DNA of 64,000 nt from Kuschelorhynchus macadamiae (lineage: Eukaryota; Arthropoda; Insecta; Coleoptera; Curculionidae): NCBI GenBank assembly GCA_030620095.1, contig JAUTXW010005217.1, positions 248,001-312,000 of the forward strand, written 5' to 3'. Positions 10,619-22,568 of the stretch are shown piece by piece (within the stretch, counting starts at the first letter, position 1; each line of letters opens with the position of its first letter). A model generated the notes under the pieces. That model was not told the DNA's origin. It did not search any database and saw only the letters and a program-made list of their open reading frames with translations. Both the position numbers and the translations under genes were made by a program.

Positions 10619-12411
10619 CAGAGGCGTGCGGTGAAATTTTAAGAAAAGGAAGCAATCTTTAGAAACTTACCTATTTGTAATGTAATTGTAATTGTAATGT
10701 AAATCATCATAAAAACGTCGATGCTCCGACATATTTTGGAGAAGTTTATTTTCAATGGACAACAGCGATGTATGCGAAAGTCTCTCCTGCCCCGTTGAAT
10801 TTCTCACGAAATTTTTTATACGTTTAAGTATTGAAAAATTGCGTTCTACTGATGAATTTGTGGCAGGTATTGTCAATACTAATTCACACAATTTCGACAC
10901 TTCGGTTAAAAATTGCATTAGTTCCTTAGCGTTATTTTTTGCGCTAATGTCATTAGTTTCGTAAATCACTTTTAGTTCAGATCGCAGTAACACTCGGTCG
11001 AAGAACTGGCCATAATGAAGAAGAAGAGATTTAAACGTATCTTCTGGAAAAGTTTTTCCTTTAATTGCATCAAAATTGCAGAGCTCGAGGAATTTAAAAC
11101 CATTTAAACTGTTAAATCTATAGTTTTTTGTTGCTGAATTTGATAGATTATTTCATAAAGGAGGCGTCTGTATGATGTTTGAACATCTCCCACCTTGTCT
11201 GTTCGAAGACGCTTGGCTTGTGGCTCTACATTTAAAGTCACCGTTTTCTCCCAAAATAGGTCAAAGTCATCTCTTTTTTGGCTTAACATGGACTTAAAAT
11301 CATCCACTTTTTTTAGGCAAAAAGCAATATCATTTGTTTTAGTTTGTAGTAGATTAAAAACATTGTCCGAGAATGGAATTATTTCTAAAAATATGTTCAA
11401 CAAATAATTAAAATTAAAATCTCGTTTCAAACAGTCCAAAAACCCCCTATTTATTACTTCTGAGTCTCACGTTTTATTATTTTCTATTATATACTCAAAT
11501 AGTTCAATCAGTAATTTACGATTTTCAGATACTGTTAACACAAGTCTTCCACTATAGTTCCACCTAGTAGGAGCTACTTTGGGCAATCGTTTGTGGACAA
11601 TGGAGTCCAATGCTTGTGTACGTTTTGTTCAATTGGAAAAAAAAGCAGCCATGCCACTTAAAGTAACGAAAAATACTTTACACTCTTTAATGTGATTGAT
11701 GGACTGGGATAAACTAAATTTAATTTATGAGCAAAACAATGGACAAACACAGCACTTCGGAAAGTTTCTCGACCTTTAGCTTGCAGGCCACCTAATTGTC
11801 CTGCCATCACTGCAGCTCCATCATAGCTTTGAGCAACTAATTTTTTCTCTCCATTAATTTCTTTAGTAACGTTATAAACTACGGTATATAATACATCTGC
11901 TGTACGATTTTCGGATACATTCTTAAAAACCTAAAAATCGCTCTTGAATGCTTCCGTCTGTTTTAACGTAGCGTATTACTATAGATAATTGAATAATGGT
12001 TGCAACAGCGGAAATTAGATCATTCTGGATTCGATTCGACGTTCCGCGAAAAACGCTAGACTGCTCTAAATGATTTTTTAAGGAATCATCATATTTAGCC
12101 ATTAAACTAAGTAAATCTTGAAAAGTTCCTCTACTTGAAGAAACCCTTGTTTCGTCATGACCTCTAAATCCCAATTTGTGCTGTCCGAGAAAACAAACAA
12201 CATCGATAAGTCTTCCTAATATTTGCCTATTTTTATTGACTAGTTCATTGTGTTGGTGGTGACTAATTTCCAACTGTTTATTAAGGGCGTGTTCAATTCT
12301 GGTTTTGCCGAAGGCTTTTTCTTTAATGACGGCCTGTAAATGCGCTTTGGACATAAAGTTTCTTTCTACAGCTTTATGGAAATTGTTTAAATCGGAAAAA
12401 CCAGTTTTAGA
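10619..12411 (-). pseudogene. hAT transposase, ZMYM1/DUF4371-like (broken)
   Basis: The terminus CAGAGGCGTGCGGTG at 10619 is a hAT-type end; the gene reads leftwards towards it. Domains in gene order: a KTGFSDLNNF start at 12411, then a DUF4371-like block (VVCFLGQHKLGFRGHDE, about 12160-12200), a middle region (about 11100-11440, with frameshifts between 11440 and 11900) and the C-terminal dimerisation domain at 10667-10993 (LTIPATNSSVERNFSILKR, SLLSIENK). A GTAAGT splice-donor-like sequence follows the last codons. Several shifts make it inactive. The N-terminus ends abruptly against a tyrosine recombinase fragment on the same strand, and no second terminus is visible. Confidence 0.75.
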
Positions 12412-12929
12412 GTGTCGTCACTTTTTGTCACTGTAAATGTACGTGACATTCCATTTTTGGAGTCAGGAATGGTCACAATTATGACTTCTTGACTTATTTT
12501 AACATTGTCCATTTTTATTTCATTAGAACGGCACGCTCCAGCATCATCGGGGGCTTCAAGCATGAACTTATTCACATCTTCCCTGTTAAACTTATTCAAT
12601 TTTTTAGGTCTATAATCATCATTTTTTCGTTTCAAAAATGCTCGAAGTTTTGGATACTTAGAAATATCTATATTTTCCTCTATAAAAAGGGTGGACTTCA
12701 ACATCAAATACTCACACCATAAGCTTGATGGGGACTTCAACATAGCTTTTTTTTCGTGGAAATACGCCAAAAACAAGGTTTGTGAGACTGCAGTAGCTGC
12801 CTTGCTTTGGCACCAATTCTTAAAGGATTTATATACTGCTTCATACCTTTTTTTCGACTTTTCCGGTAGTAGAGATAAACAAGCAATATTCGCTGATTCT
12901 TTTATGTCTGAAACATCCATTTTGTCCAC
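12412..12929 (-). pseudogene. tyrosine recombinase, N-terminal part (YR copy a)
   Basis: Starts MDKMDVSDIKESANIACL at 12929. The core-binding region is shared with the other four YR genes here (ACLSLLPEKSKKRYEAVYKS, then PKLRAFLKRKNDDYRPKK, then FMLEAPDD). It passes the first catalytic Arg block in reduced form (GACRSNEIKMDNVK, with a short deletion just before it) and stops after VTKSDDTLKL, where the hAT sequence begins in the same strand sense. The C-terminal HxxR...Y part is absent. The joined frame runs 180 codons without a stop. This is either a hAT insertion, a deletion junction or a chimera. Confidence 0.75.
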
Positions 12930-13260
12930 ACAGAATCAAACAAATCGACTTCTTCAAACTTTTCGCTATGAATTGTCAACTTGACTTTGTTGATAAACTA
13001 AAATCTGCTTATGTTGCTCTGGCAACGGATCACGGCTGCCTTCATAATTTAATGAGAATGCTATCGAATGTAATGATAATGAAAATCTAAAAATATATCC
13101 AGCTTTTTCTTGTAAACATACAATACAGGGAGGGAGAAAAATGTTGTATACTGTATGGGATGTAAGTACATTAACCTCGTCCTCGACTGGTAAATGTTAC
13201 TTACATCCCTTACAGTATAAATAACTAAAATTCCAGGTTTACGCGCCTTCATAAAACATC
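12930..13260 (-). repeat. 5' flank of YR element, shared with 44.45-44.76 kb
   Basis: More than 250 bp upstream of YR copy a matches the sequence upstream of YR copy d (for example gttgctctggcaacggatca, and the ccctccctgtattgtatg block). It includes a short palindrome around gggatgtaagtacattaacc and ttacttacatccctt. The match shows that the mobile unit includes this 5' region. Confidence 0.6.
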
Positions 13261-14046
13261 ATAATCGTTTTGCAACTTAAATAATGGTTTATAACCCGAT
13301 TCCAATTGATAAATTTTAAATTGCCACAGGAATAATATGAGCTAACGACACACCAATAAAAAAAACGTATGAAGAACGCTCTAACCTTTCATATGCGTGT
13401 TAGGATAATAACTTTGTTTCGTATTATGAACGAATATATTTTCGTGACTCATTACGAGAGAAAAAAATTGCCAATTTCAAAACGACCTAAATATCCCAAT
13501 TATTCAATCACACTCTGTTGGTTATGTAAAATTAATATCTTCCATAGTCAAGACCGTAACATATTCCTCAAGAAAGATATTTCTCAATATCCAATTTTCA
13601 TTTAATTAGTTTGTATTTCTTTTACTGATTCTTAACATTTCAGTGAACACGCGTTCACCATAAGATACGACGCTGGAAACTATAAAATTATTACAAAATA
13701 TTCGCGTGTTTTTTCAGTAAATTTTAATTATTCTTGGTTTAAATATGGGTTTTATGTGTTTGCCTTTTTTCAGGGACATGGCTATATTATGTTAGAACTA
13801 TGTACATTGAAAAAAAAAACAGGAAACACTATTTTATATGTTTGCGTGTGATAAAAGTCAAGAGTAAGTATATTTTTAGTTTATCTGCTTTACATTTCAA
13901 AGGAATATTTCTCTCATGTACTGCCCATTGTCCCATTTCGTTTGCAATTGAAAGGCTCTATGCAAAAAGTCCCTAAGTGACTCTTTCATTTTTTGAGATT
14001 TTGATGATTTAATGTTTTAATTTGGAACTGTTATCACTTGATTTTT
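13261..14046. other. no recognisable feature
   Basis: AT-rich, short frames only; I see nothing that can be supported. Confidence 0.4.
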
Positions 14047-14745
14047 TAATTAAATGATTTCAACTCTGTATATATCTTCGAAGACACTATCACTGAGTTT
14101 CAATTTAAAAACAATCCTTCTTTTGTTGCATTTTTTTTTGAACAATTTATTTATTTATGCAATAATTAAAATAGTTTCCCAACATTTTACGATGCACCGT
14201 GTATAAGATATTCACGATTTTTTACTCTATGGTGCCATATTATTGCATTGTTACCAAAGTTAGATATGGAAATTTTAAAAATCCTGTATAGATTAGGTAT
14301 TTAAAAATTTTTTACGCCAATCTTCGTTTTGGAGCAAGCAAAACTTTTGATGAAGAATCACTTTTTAATCTTTAAACCGGCAATTAAAAAGTTTCTCCAC
14401 ATTTCAATTTCCTAATTAGTTAAAAACTGCAGAAATTGTTCGTATACGTAAAAACAGACAGACTTAGTATCGCAAAAATTCTAAATCGCATCGAATATGT
14501 TTCATATTTTTTCTGAACAGATAATTTAATTACATTATACGTTTTAAAATGGTACTTGGAACAAACTGTTTCCAATTATTTCGTGTACAATATCGCTGAG
14601 TATCAACTTAAAAACATTTCTGCTTTTTTTTTTAACAATTTACACATAGTAACTTTTTAATAAAAATTACACAATAAATAAAAGTTTCCCAAAATTTCAA
14701 GTTTTCGACGCGCCCTGTATAAGATATTCACGATTTTTTTCTCCA
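14047..14745. repeat. two direct copies of a roughly 190-bp repeat
   Basis: 14047-14230 and 14555-14745 share acactatcactgag-type text, long T runs, aaagtttccca and ctgtataagatattcacgat in the same order and orientation, about 510 bp apart. Confidence 0.55.
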
Positions 14746-15182
14746 CATATGAAGAAAGCAAGATGAAGTATAGGCGTCGTCTAATATCACTTAGATGACA
14801 CTTAGCAGTGGCGGCTCGCGGGTGAAAAAGTAAGTGAAGTGCAAATGAAGCAAGAAAATATCGCAATAATTTTTTTCCCAAAATTTTTTTTATATGTGGA
14901 AGGGGTAGAATATTTTTTTCTTATCGATGTAGCCGTTACTTTATGGAAATTCATTATACACTAGTATACAAAATAAACACGTTTAGTTTATTAATTTCTA
15001 CTTATTTATTTCTGCTTGACAGCTGCTTCGACACACTGTGTCTTTGTCAAAAGCTAACTTAAAACTGACACTAAAATCTGTACCAAATATAAAAAAATAT
15101 ATATAAAAATCTTAATCGTGTCAATGAAAACACTATCGGTGTTTACCCACCTTGTCTATTCTTTAGGTATAAAGATTTAACA

Positions 15183-16529
15183 ATAAATAAATAAATAAAT
15201 ATATAAATAAATAAATGCTTTATTGTCAAAAAAAATTTTACAATTTTGTGGACAAAGCTGTTGTAAAAAAATAGTTTACAAACATCAAAATTAGCAAACA
15301 AAACAAGACAAAAACACATCATAAATATTATAGAAAAATAATATTTAAATCAGGAATTTAGAATATTAATATTATAGAATCCTAAAAGAAGTACATTAGA
15401 AATGTACTTTGTCAGTCGTACTATGTTATAAACATTTACATAAATATAATGTAAAAAAATAAAAAAGCAAAGTAAAAAATAAAAAAGTACGAAACAATTA
15501 AAAAAATACATATACAAAGTTCGGTAAAAATGGTTGGTAATGGCAACTATCACACTAGGGGTTCATAAGGATAAAATTATGTGTTGTAAAACTCGTTCAC
15601 GGTGTAGAAGGCTCTTTCCAGTAAGAATGATTTCAAAGCCTTGCGAAATGAAGTCAGAGATATTATGGATTTGATGTTAAATGGCAGGTGATTATGCATT
15701 TTTTTTGTATTGTAGATTACTGATCTTTTAATTAACTCTGAGTGTGGGGTTGGAAGATAGAGATCGTGCTCAGTATTTCTGAGAGGGTAGTTGTGAGAAG
15801 GTCTCTCTAATAGAGCAGGTGCGTGCTTACGAATTAAGCAAACCGATTCCAAAATGAATAAGCAAGGAAGGGTTAGTATTTTATATCTTTTAAAGAAATC
15901 TCGGCAGTGAGTTCTACTGTTAAGTCTCAGTAGGTAACGAACAGCTCTTTTTTGTAGTATAAAAATTCGATCAAATTGAGTCGCACAACATGTACCCCAG
16001 AATGGAATAGCATATCTGAGGTGCGACTCAACAAGAGCAAAATAAACAGTTCTAGAGGTAGAAAAGCTAAGCTCCTCGGAAACAGATCTTAACGCAAAGC
16101 AAGCAGAACCTAACTTCCTTGATAGAGCGTCGATATGTGGATCCCATTTTAAAGAATCATCTACAAGAAGCCCTAGAAATTTTACAGAGTTTACGACATC
16201 AATAGTGGTGCCATTAAGGTCAAAGGGTTGCAGCGTGTTTTTATAAGACAAGACTTTCGTTTTAGAGATGTTCAAACATAGGAGATTAGAATCGCACCAG
16301 GATTTAATGGTGATTAGGTCATTAGATACAATCTTATGTAGGTCCGTGACATCTGGGTGGCTCCACGTAAAGCTGGTATCGTCCGCAAAGAGACATATTT
16401 TTCCACTAATGTTTAAATTAGCCATGTCGTTTATGAACAGAAGAAACAAGATAGGGCCTAGTACCGAGCTTGAGGCACTCCATATTCCATTGGCCTACAA
16501 GAAGACATCCTGTTGTCAACTTTCACAAC
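15183..16529 (-). mobile_element. LINE insertion, 5'-truncated (LINE copy 1)
   Basis: Flanked by TAACA at 15178-15182 and 16530-16534. The 3' end (left) has a TTTA-type simple-repeat tail, seen as aaataaataa on the plus strand; the 5' end is truncated inside reverse transcriptase. It is nearly the same sequence as the LINE at 41.1-43.7 kb. Confidence 0.85.
15577..16507 (-). pseudogene. LINE reverse transcriptase, C-terminal half
   Basis: The 290-codon frame begins FLLFINDMANLNISGK, just after the QGSVLGP block, and includes the catalytic FADDTSF (YADD-type) motif at about residue 22, then the thumb/connection region to the terminus VNEFYNT at 15577. A single missing base in the caaggctcgg context near 16468 separates the short upstream part. 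Only about five residues differ from the same region of the LINE at 42.5-43.4 kb. Truncated on insertion, so unable to move. Confidence 0.85.
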
Positions 16530-16939
16530 TAACAGAGGGGAACCATTTAAGTCCAACTGGTCATTCAATAAAATATTTCGGGTTTTCCTCTTGTTAATTT
16601 CTAAACTTTCCAAATGGTTCAATTTGTAGCTTTATTAGCCCTATGCAAAATTTTATATTCGTTTTTAAATGTGTGATTTGCTTCTATCAAATGTTTAGCG
16701 TAATTGGAGTCTGTTTTTTCTTTATTATATGAGGATTTGTGTTCTTTTATACGTTTATTGAAAGATCTACCCGTTTGGGCAATGTAAACTTTATTACAGG
16801 AACCACATTCTAATTCGTATACCGCTGATTTTTTAGATTTATCAGACTTGGATTTATTATTTTTAATATATTTCCCTAACGTATTATTTGTACAGAAGGA
16901 AAAACCATTATTGCAATAAAAAAAGAAGATTATATTCAA
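16530..16939 (-). pseudogene. PLE GIY-YIG endonuclease, minus-strand copy
   Basis: About 106 codons give a GIY-YIG nuclease: VYELECGSCNKVYIAQTGR (the GIY-YIG pair appears as VYELECG and VYIAQTG; the second Gly of the usual VYIGQTG is Ala here), RSFNKRIKEH, and a KHLIEANHTF block. One base is missing near 16630 compared with the plus-strand copy, which shifts the last 30 codons. The 5' side ends near 16920 next to the plus-strand copy, so the RT of this copy is missing. Confidence 0.8.
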
Positions 16940-17770
16940 AAAACTTCAGAATTTCTGAATCCGGATAAATTTCAAAAGATCGATAAAGATCCGACAGAAA
17001 TGTATCAAAAAAATTGTAAAAAATGTAATTAAAGAAAGTAGCTTATTTGATGATAAAATTAAATATAAATTAATTATAATGAATCCACAAGTACCTAAGC
17101 TATATTCATTTATTAAACTGCATAAAGGCAATATGCCCATTAGACCTGTAGTGTCCTATGTGACAGCTCCAGCTCACACGATTTCTAATAAATTAATAGA
17201 CATTATTAGTACATTTTGTAATTTTAAACCAAAATTTAGTATTAAAAATAGTTTAGAATTAGTTAACAATATAAAAGATGTCACAATCCCAAATAATGCC
17301 ATATTAATCTTTTTAGATGTACAAATCTTATTTCCTAGTGTCCCCCCTATTGAAGCTATTAACTTAGTCGATAATTTATTACTCAAAAATAAAGTTAATC
17401 ATATTATTAAGAATGATATATTGGATTTGTTAACAGAGTGTGTAGATCAAAATTACTTTGAATTCAATGGCTCCGTGTATGTAAGTAAAGAAGGTTTAAT
17501 AATGGATAATCCTTTGAGTCCTGTACTAGCAGAAATATTTCTAGATAATATTGAAAAATTATGTATAAATATTAAATAATGTATAATCACCCGTTAAGAA
17601 ACAAGTTCATTTATTGGTATAGATATGTAGACGACATACTAGCGTGTTTCACGGGAACAGAGAGACAACTAAGGTTGTTTTTAGATTTTATTAACAATTT
17701 ACATAAAAATATTAAATTTACGTTAGAAGTGGAATAAGACAATACATTTTTTGGATTTAACAATTATGAA
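16929..17770 (+). pseudogene. Penelope-like reverse transcriptase (broken)
   Basis: Frames spell a PLE RT in order: KTSEFLNPDKFQ, a shift at about 17030, then VPKLYSFIKLHKGNMPIRPV (the PLE signature after the N-terminal domain), FLDVQILFPSVPP (motif A), a GLIMDNPLSPVLAEIF motif B, a stop at 17577, then WYRYVDDILACF at about 17620 (catalytic YVDD). Stops and shifts after 17735 end the frame, and part of the link to the nuclease is deleted. In PLEs the RT is fused to the C-terminal GIY-YIG domain found just downstream. Confidence 0.85.
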
Positions 17771-17844
17771 CAATAACAATAAACACGATTTTCAAATTTA
17801 TAAACATAAAATGGCAGCTTTCAACAGTTTTGTACATCATTTAT

Positions 17845-18237
17845 AAAGTTGCCTTCTGTACAAATAATACATTAGGGAAATATATTAAAAATAATAAATC
17901 CAAGTCTGATAAATCTAAAAAATCAGGGGTATACGAATTAGAATGTGGTTCCTGTGATAAAGTTTACATTGGCCAAACGGGTAGATCTTTCAATAAACGT
18001 AAAAAAGGACACAAATCCTCATATAATAAAGAAAAAACAAACTCCAATTACGCTAAACATTTGATAGAAGCAAATCATACATTTAAAAACAAATATAAAA
18101 TTTTGCATAGGGCTAATAAAAGCTACAAATTGAACCATTTGGAAAGTTTAGAAATTAACAAGAGGAAAACCCGAAATATTTTATTGAATGACCAGTTGGA
18201 CTTAAATGGTTCCCCCCTGTTAAATCTTTATACCTAA
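17845..18237 (+). pseudogene. PLE GIY-YIG endonuclease, plus-strand copy
   Basis: C-terminal nuclease of the preceding RT: VYELECGSCDKVYIGQTGR, then KHLIEANHTFKNKYKI and a closing basic-hydrophobic tail (LNHLESLEINKRKTRN). Its frame is open but separated from the RT by stops and a deletion, so it is a relic. The 3' untranslated tail continues to 18438. Confidence 0.85.
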
Positions 18238-18469
18238 AAAACAGACGAGCTGGGTAAACACCGATATTGTTTTATTGATACCATTAAGATTTTTATATAT
18301 TTTTTTTTATATTTGGTACAGATTTTAGTGTCAGTTTTAAGTTGGTTTTTGACAAAGACACAGTGTGTCGAAACAGCTATCAAGTAGAAATAAATAAGTG
18401 GAAATTAATAAACTAAACGTGTTTATTTTGTATACTAGAGAATATTTTTTTACGACTTACCTAAATTTT

Positions 18470-18870
18470 GTATATTAAATCAATGCTCCTCATAGCAGCA
18501 AATGTATTTATAACATCCTTATAAAATGGATGAGTTGCCCTAATCTCCTCCAGAAATTCCTTTTAAATTGAAATATTGCCCAGACAAGTTTGTCTTGTGA
18601 TATTGTATTTCTTAAATAAGTTTTTACACGTTTGAGGCAAGAACAACTTCTTTCCACTGAAGCACTTGTCGAAGGTATTGTCAAAATAAAGGAAAACACT
18701 TTATATGCTTTGGTTAAAATATCATTATTTTCATTAATTTTTTTCACTTGCTCTTGCAGGGATATATTCCAATTACTGTCATTGGCAAAAATAAGACCAA
18801 GCTCATTTTTAAGTCGTTGACTTTTTGAAAATATTTCCCCATACAACTGTAACAAATTTTCAAACTTTCA
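18470..18870 (-). pseudogene. hAT transposase C-terminal domain
   Basis: Minus-strand frame with the hAT dimerisation signature (FILTIPSTSASVERSCSCLK, RVKTYLRNTISQDKL). The last codons are frameshifted or absent and the N-terminal part is cut away at about 18870. It is the 3' end of the hAT whose terminus lies at 14806. Confidence 0.75.
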
Positions 18871-20602
18871 CGTAGAATCCAATGGCGTAGTCAGTTTTTT
18901 TCCAAAAATTATACTTTTTGAGATATTGACCAATGTTTGGTTATTTTAAATGGGATACCCTGTATATTTGTCAAGAAATTAATTTGGCTTTTTTACAAGC
19001 TTCTCAAAAATGAATTATAGTATAGGTCTATTTTAATAAACAACAGCAAAAATCCTAATTGTCATAATTTGCATTCAGAATTTTGCTGTAGGCCATACGA
19101 ACAATGCTGCTTTTTGTTTAGTCATTAACATTATCCATATGCTAACAAAAAATTAAGAAATCTATTTAATAACTGCTTTGCATAAAAATACCTAGATTTA
19201 TGTGACAAAAGGAAAAAATATTAATAAGTAGATACCTACTATCCAATAAGCCTAACAGCAAACACCAATTTTAAAAGTCGTAACACAAGCACTACAAACT
19301 GATTTTCATTTTGTTGTATACGCGTTTCGCATAATTTTCCTATTCGTTTTAAGGAATTAAGCAAAATAAGGAGATGATTTTGTAAGTAGCGAAAACTCTC
19401 TCTTATTGATTGCATTCCCTTATCTCCAGACATCTCCATAAAAAAAAATCTAACATCCACATGTTTGGTTGCCATCTTATATGCCTATGGGTTCTGATCC
19501 ACTGATTGGTAAAATATTATCTAAAAATAACCTCGTCAATTGTGTGCAAGAGCCCCATCCTGTTGAAAATAAGTTTCGTTTACATATGCTGAAGAAACAT
19601 CTTCAAGCAAATCAAAATTAGCTGTCTCTAAAAATTTTTACGTTAGATTTCAGTGAAATATTTAAAATTTTATCTATGGTCCTAATATAAAGCAAGACAC
19701 ATTTAGAACAAACTTGTCTTGCTGTCAAGTTAAACTGTCATTTTCTCAACCTCTCAATTTCCTTTATTATATGTTTTTTGAATTGAGTTTGAATGATACT
19801 TGATCAAGTAGTTTTTTTTTATTCAGTAATAAAAAGTGGATATATTAGATTGCCTCCTTTCTGGATACCTAAATAAAAATTAAGCAATAATATTTAAACA
19901 TACCTCAAAATCAACTATTTTCCTGTTAAAATACTTTTCATTTTTTAATCACAAACAAATCACAAATATACTTCTACGTAATAAATACATACAACAAAAC
20001 TGACAAAATTTAAAAATAAAACACAAACTGTATATAAATAAAATAAGTAATGACATTGCATAGAACAAAATTTAGAAACTGTTACTTGCTTCCGAGTAAA
20101 CAATAAAAAAGCAGCATTGTTTTGCATGGCCTAGTCCAAAATTTTGAATGCGAATTGTAAAAATTAGGATTTTTGTTGTTGTTTATTAAAATAGACCCAT
20201 ACTGTTATATATTTTTGAGAAGCTTGTTAAAAACAAAGATGGGGGTCCATTTAAAAAAACAGGGGTGTCCCATTTAAAAAACCAAGCACTGCTTAGTATT
20301 TTTCTAAAACAGTAATATTTAAAAACAACTACGGCACTGGCTTCTACGTAAAAAGTTCTAAAATGATTCGTTTTTATCATTTAGACGAATTCTTAAACAA
20401 CTGAGATACAAGGGATACCTGAAAATGCCTGTTTTCAATGTCACCCTGTAGCTCGAAAACTAAGAGGGTTTTGACTATTTTGTTTGCGATATTTTTCGTT
20501 TCACAAAAAAGCAGCTCAAGTTCAAGAAAACCGCAAGGTTCTATCTTTTAAAATAAGCGAGATACCCCGCAATTTCAACCAAAATGGGACAATCTATATA
20601 GG
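18868..20602 (-). mobile_element. mariner-like element, left arm truncated
   Basis: Inverted arms 18868-19200 and 20090-20340 match (for example cttctcaaaaatgaattata against tatatatttttgagaagctt; tttgttgttgtttattaaaa against its inverse). The right arm continues to GGGACAATCTATATA at about 20602; the left arm has lost its outer 270 bp. A minus-strand transposase scrap lies inside. Confidence 0.7.
19239..19640 (-). pseudogene. mariner-like transposase remnant
   Basis: Minus-strand frames show YFQQDGALAHN (second catalytic D), a degraded middle, LDFFLWRC-like text (third D; the usual Gly after LW is replaced) and the C-terminal block RESFRYLQNHLLILLNSLKR ending with CETRIQQNENQF. Several indels interrupt it. 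The closest relative in the window is the fragment at 32.0-32.3 kb (RENFRYLQNHPVILLNSLKR). Confidence 0.7.
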
Positions 20603-21816
20603 TTGTCCCAAATTCGGTACAACTAGCTTATTATGAAAAAACGGGAAGTACAATTCAGAATGTGGACAGAGTGTATTAAATTAGTTAGACACTAAGGTAT
20701 ATTTTTTACGTAAATTTTTTTTAAGAGTTTTCAAAATCGCAGTTGTGACGTCATTCAATTTTTTTTTTCAAGAACATACTTATCTTCTGCACAATTAAAA
20801 AGCTCTTGTTTCATTTTTGAGGAACTTTTATTTGAAAAATGTCGCTAACTCTTTTCATTGCAAAGATATAAGACAATTTTTTTATTAAATATTTATATGA
20901 AAGTATATAAGAAATTTCAGTTAACCAATAACAAAAACCATTAAATAAATAGTGTAGATGTTTTAAATCGTGTTTTATACAAACAAGATTTTTGCAATTC
21001 GATTGTTACGGAAAGATAAACAAAATTTTCCTTAAATTTCATTTTCGTTTAGATAGCATCAAAGCCATTTTTGTTTGATTTTGTAGAAATAACAGTGCAT
21101 TGTGGCATACGTGATGTAAATATTATATTATATGGTACTATAATAACATTATATACATAACAAGTATTTTTGGTTAACAATTTTCTTTTAATTGGTTTAG
21201 TAACTTAAAAGATATTCCTGTTGTTATTTTAAAAAAATATACTGTAATATATTATGCTAAATTTCATGTTCCGTTTTACATGCTTTGTATTAAATGCAAA
21301 CGTACGTATGTCACGATAACTATGTAAAATTACATCCAAATTTTTAACCAATGGTTTTTGTATCCTCCTTAAAAAATATTTAAATAACAACTTCTTTCTG
21401 CCATAAACTAGCTTGAATATATTTCATGCTTGCCCGGCTTTAGCGTTCTACTTTCTACCATTCACATACAAAACGAATCAAAAAACATACTACAAAATAG
21501 TGATTAAATTTTAGAGCTACATTCATTTACAAAAAAAAAACCTTCAGTTTAAAAATGACGAAATGTATGTGAGTCATCAAAGGCAAACGAACCGTTTCTT
21601 GACTTCAGATGCCTTCTAATTAATATAACATAAAAAAAACAATCTAGGATTGTAGTAGTACCGCACCTATTTGTACCCCCAGGCATGCTGAAACATAATT
21701 AATTACTTAGCACACAGGGCTTATTCATTTTTTAAGGGACTAGATATGCAGGTGATATTTTTGTAATAAGACCTCATCGAGAAGAAAATTTAACTGTATT
21801 TTTAAATCACTGGAAA
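20603..21816. other. AT-rich DNA, one possible transposon end
   Basis: GGTTGTCCCAAATTCGGTAC at 20605 follows TATA like a mariner-type terminus, but I find no mirrored partner. The remainder has no supportable feature. Confidence 0.35.
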
Positions 21817-22065
21817 CTGAGTCAGTGTCATTCCTTTCCCTATTGCGTTAGTACAAAAGAAAGAAACCAGCACCCTGGGTCATACTGAATACAGGAAACC
21901 GACACATACGAACAGATATTTAAACTTTAGTTCTTATCATCATCTATCTCAAAAACAATGTGATGCAAATTCAATTCCGGAAAAAAAAACAGAAAAACTG
22001 ACTGAAGCTTTAGAATCAAACGGATATTGCACTGAATATATTAGACGTTCGATTAGGTATTTAAT
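21817..22065 (+). pseudogene. Penelope-like RT fragment
   Basis: Reads SVIPFPIALVQKKETSTLGH, then YRKPTHTNRYLNFSSYHH and, after a shift, a KLTEALESNGYCTEYIRR segment. This is the conserved region C-terminal to the YVDD motif in insect PLEs (YRKPTHTNRYLN). No GIY-YIG domain or tail is found nearby, so it is a scrap. Confidence 0.75.
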
Positions 22066-22568
22066 AATCTCAGAATCCCAGATCTCAATCAGAATTGGAT
22101 ACTCAAGCATTAGGTGGCGCAGTTTTACCTTTTTCATATGAGCGTGTGAATAGTAAGCACTTTCCGCACGCATGTTAGCGCGGACAATTAGTTTTTGTCG
22201 CACTAGTACTGGAAGTGATTTAATTTCCGCACTGCTGTATTTTTTTTAGCTGTAATAAAAGTATTATATTTTTTTTTCAAAAATTATTAAAAAGCCCGCT
22301 TAACAGAAAGAAGCAATTTCTCATCTAGATTTGTAATTCTTCAATAGCCTAAAAAATTCAAAATCCCATTACTTGTATTATAATATTGACTTGCATCGTA
22401 TTATAATCTCATTTCATTTCAGTTAGCTTAATGCCTAGTTAGAAGTGTTTCAACAATAGTGTTAATAGATAAGTCTGGGTTGCGATGACACTAAAAAGCA
22501 ATAACAACAATTTACGCGTCTGTGCCTGATTTAGTTTGCTAGTTATTTGTAATGTTGTTCTTTTAATA
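22066..22568. other. no recognisable feature
   Basis: AT-rich spacer between the PLE scrap and the YR gene; nothing supportable. Confidence 0.35.

Larger units (their letters stand above)
14920..18438. mobile_element. Penelope-like element pair in inverted orientation
   Basis: A minus-strand PLE tail (14920-16920, itself split by a LINE) faces a longer plus-strand PLE (16921-18438). The tails are mirror copies (cgtgtttattttgtatacta at 18419; its inverse near 14958). The pair is flanked by a perfect 13-bp duplication AGAATATTTTTTT at 14907-14919 and 18439-18451. Inverted partial copies and LTR-like tails are known for Penelope elements. Confidence 0.8.
14806..18870 (-). mobile_element. hAT element split by a Penelope-like pair
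   Basis: The terminus CAGTGGCGGCTCGCGG at 14806 is preceded by acacttag, a possible half of an 8-bp target duplication. The hAT sequence runs to 14919, is interrupted by 3.5 kb of Penelope-like DNA, and resumes at 18439 with acgacttacc, the same splice-donor-like place as in the hAT at 10.6 kb. It then gives a C-terminal hAT domain and is cut at about 18870 by the next element. Confidence 0.7.

Noticed and set aside
16268..16597. Plus-strand frame overlapping LINE copy 1, and similar opposite-strand frames in YR copy e (46.66-47.2 kb) and pogo (35.8-36.5 kb).
   Set aside because: They are antisense shadows of recognised coding sequence.
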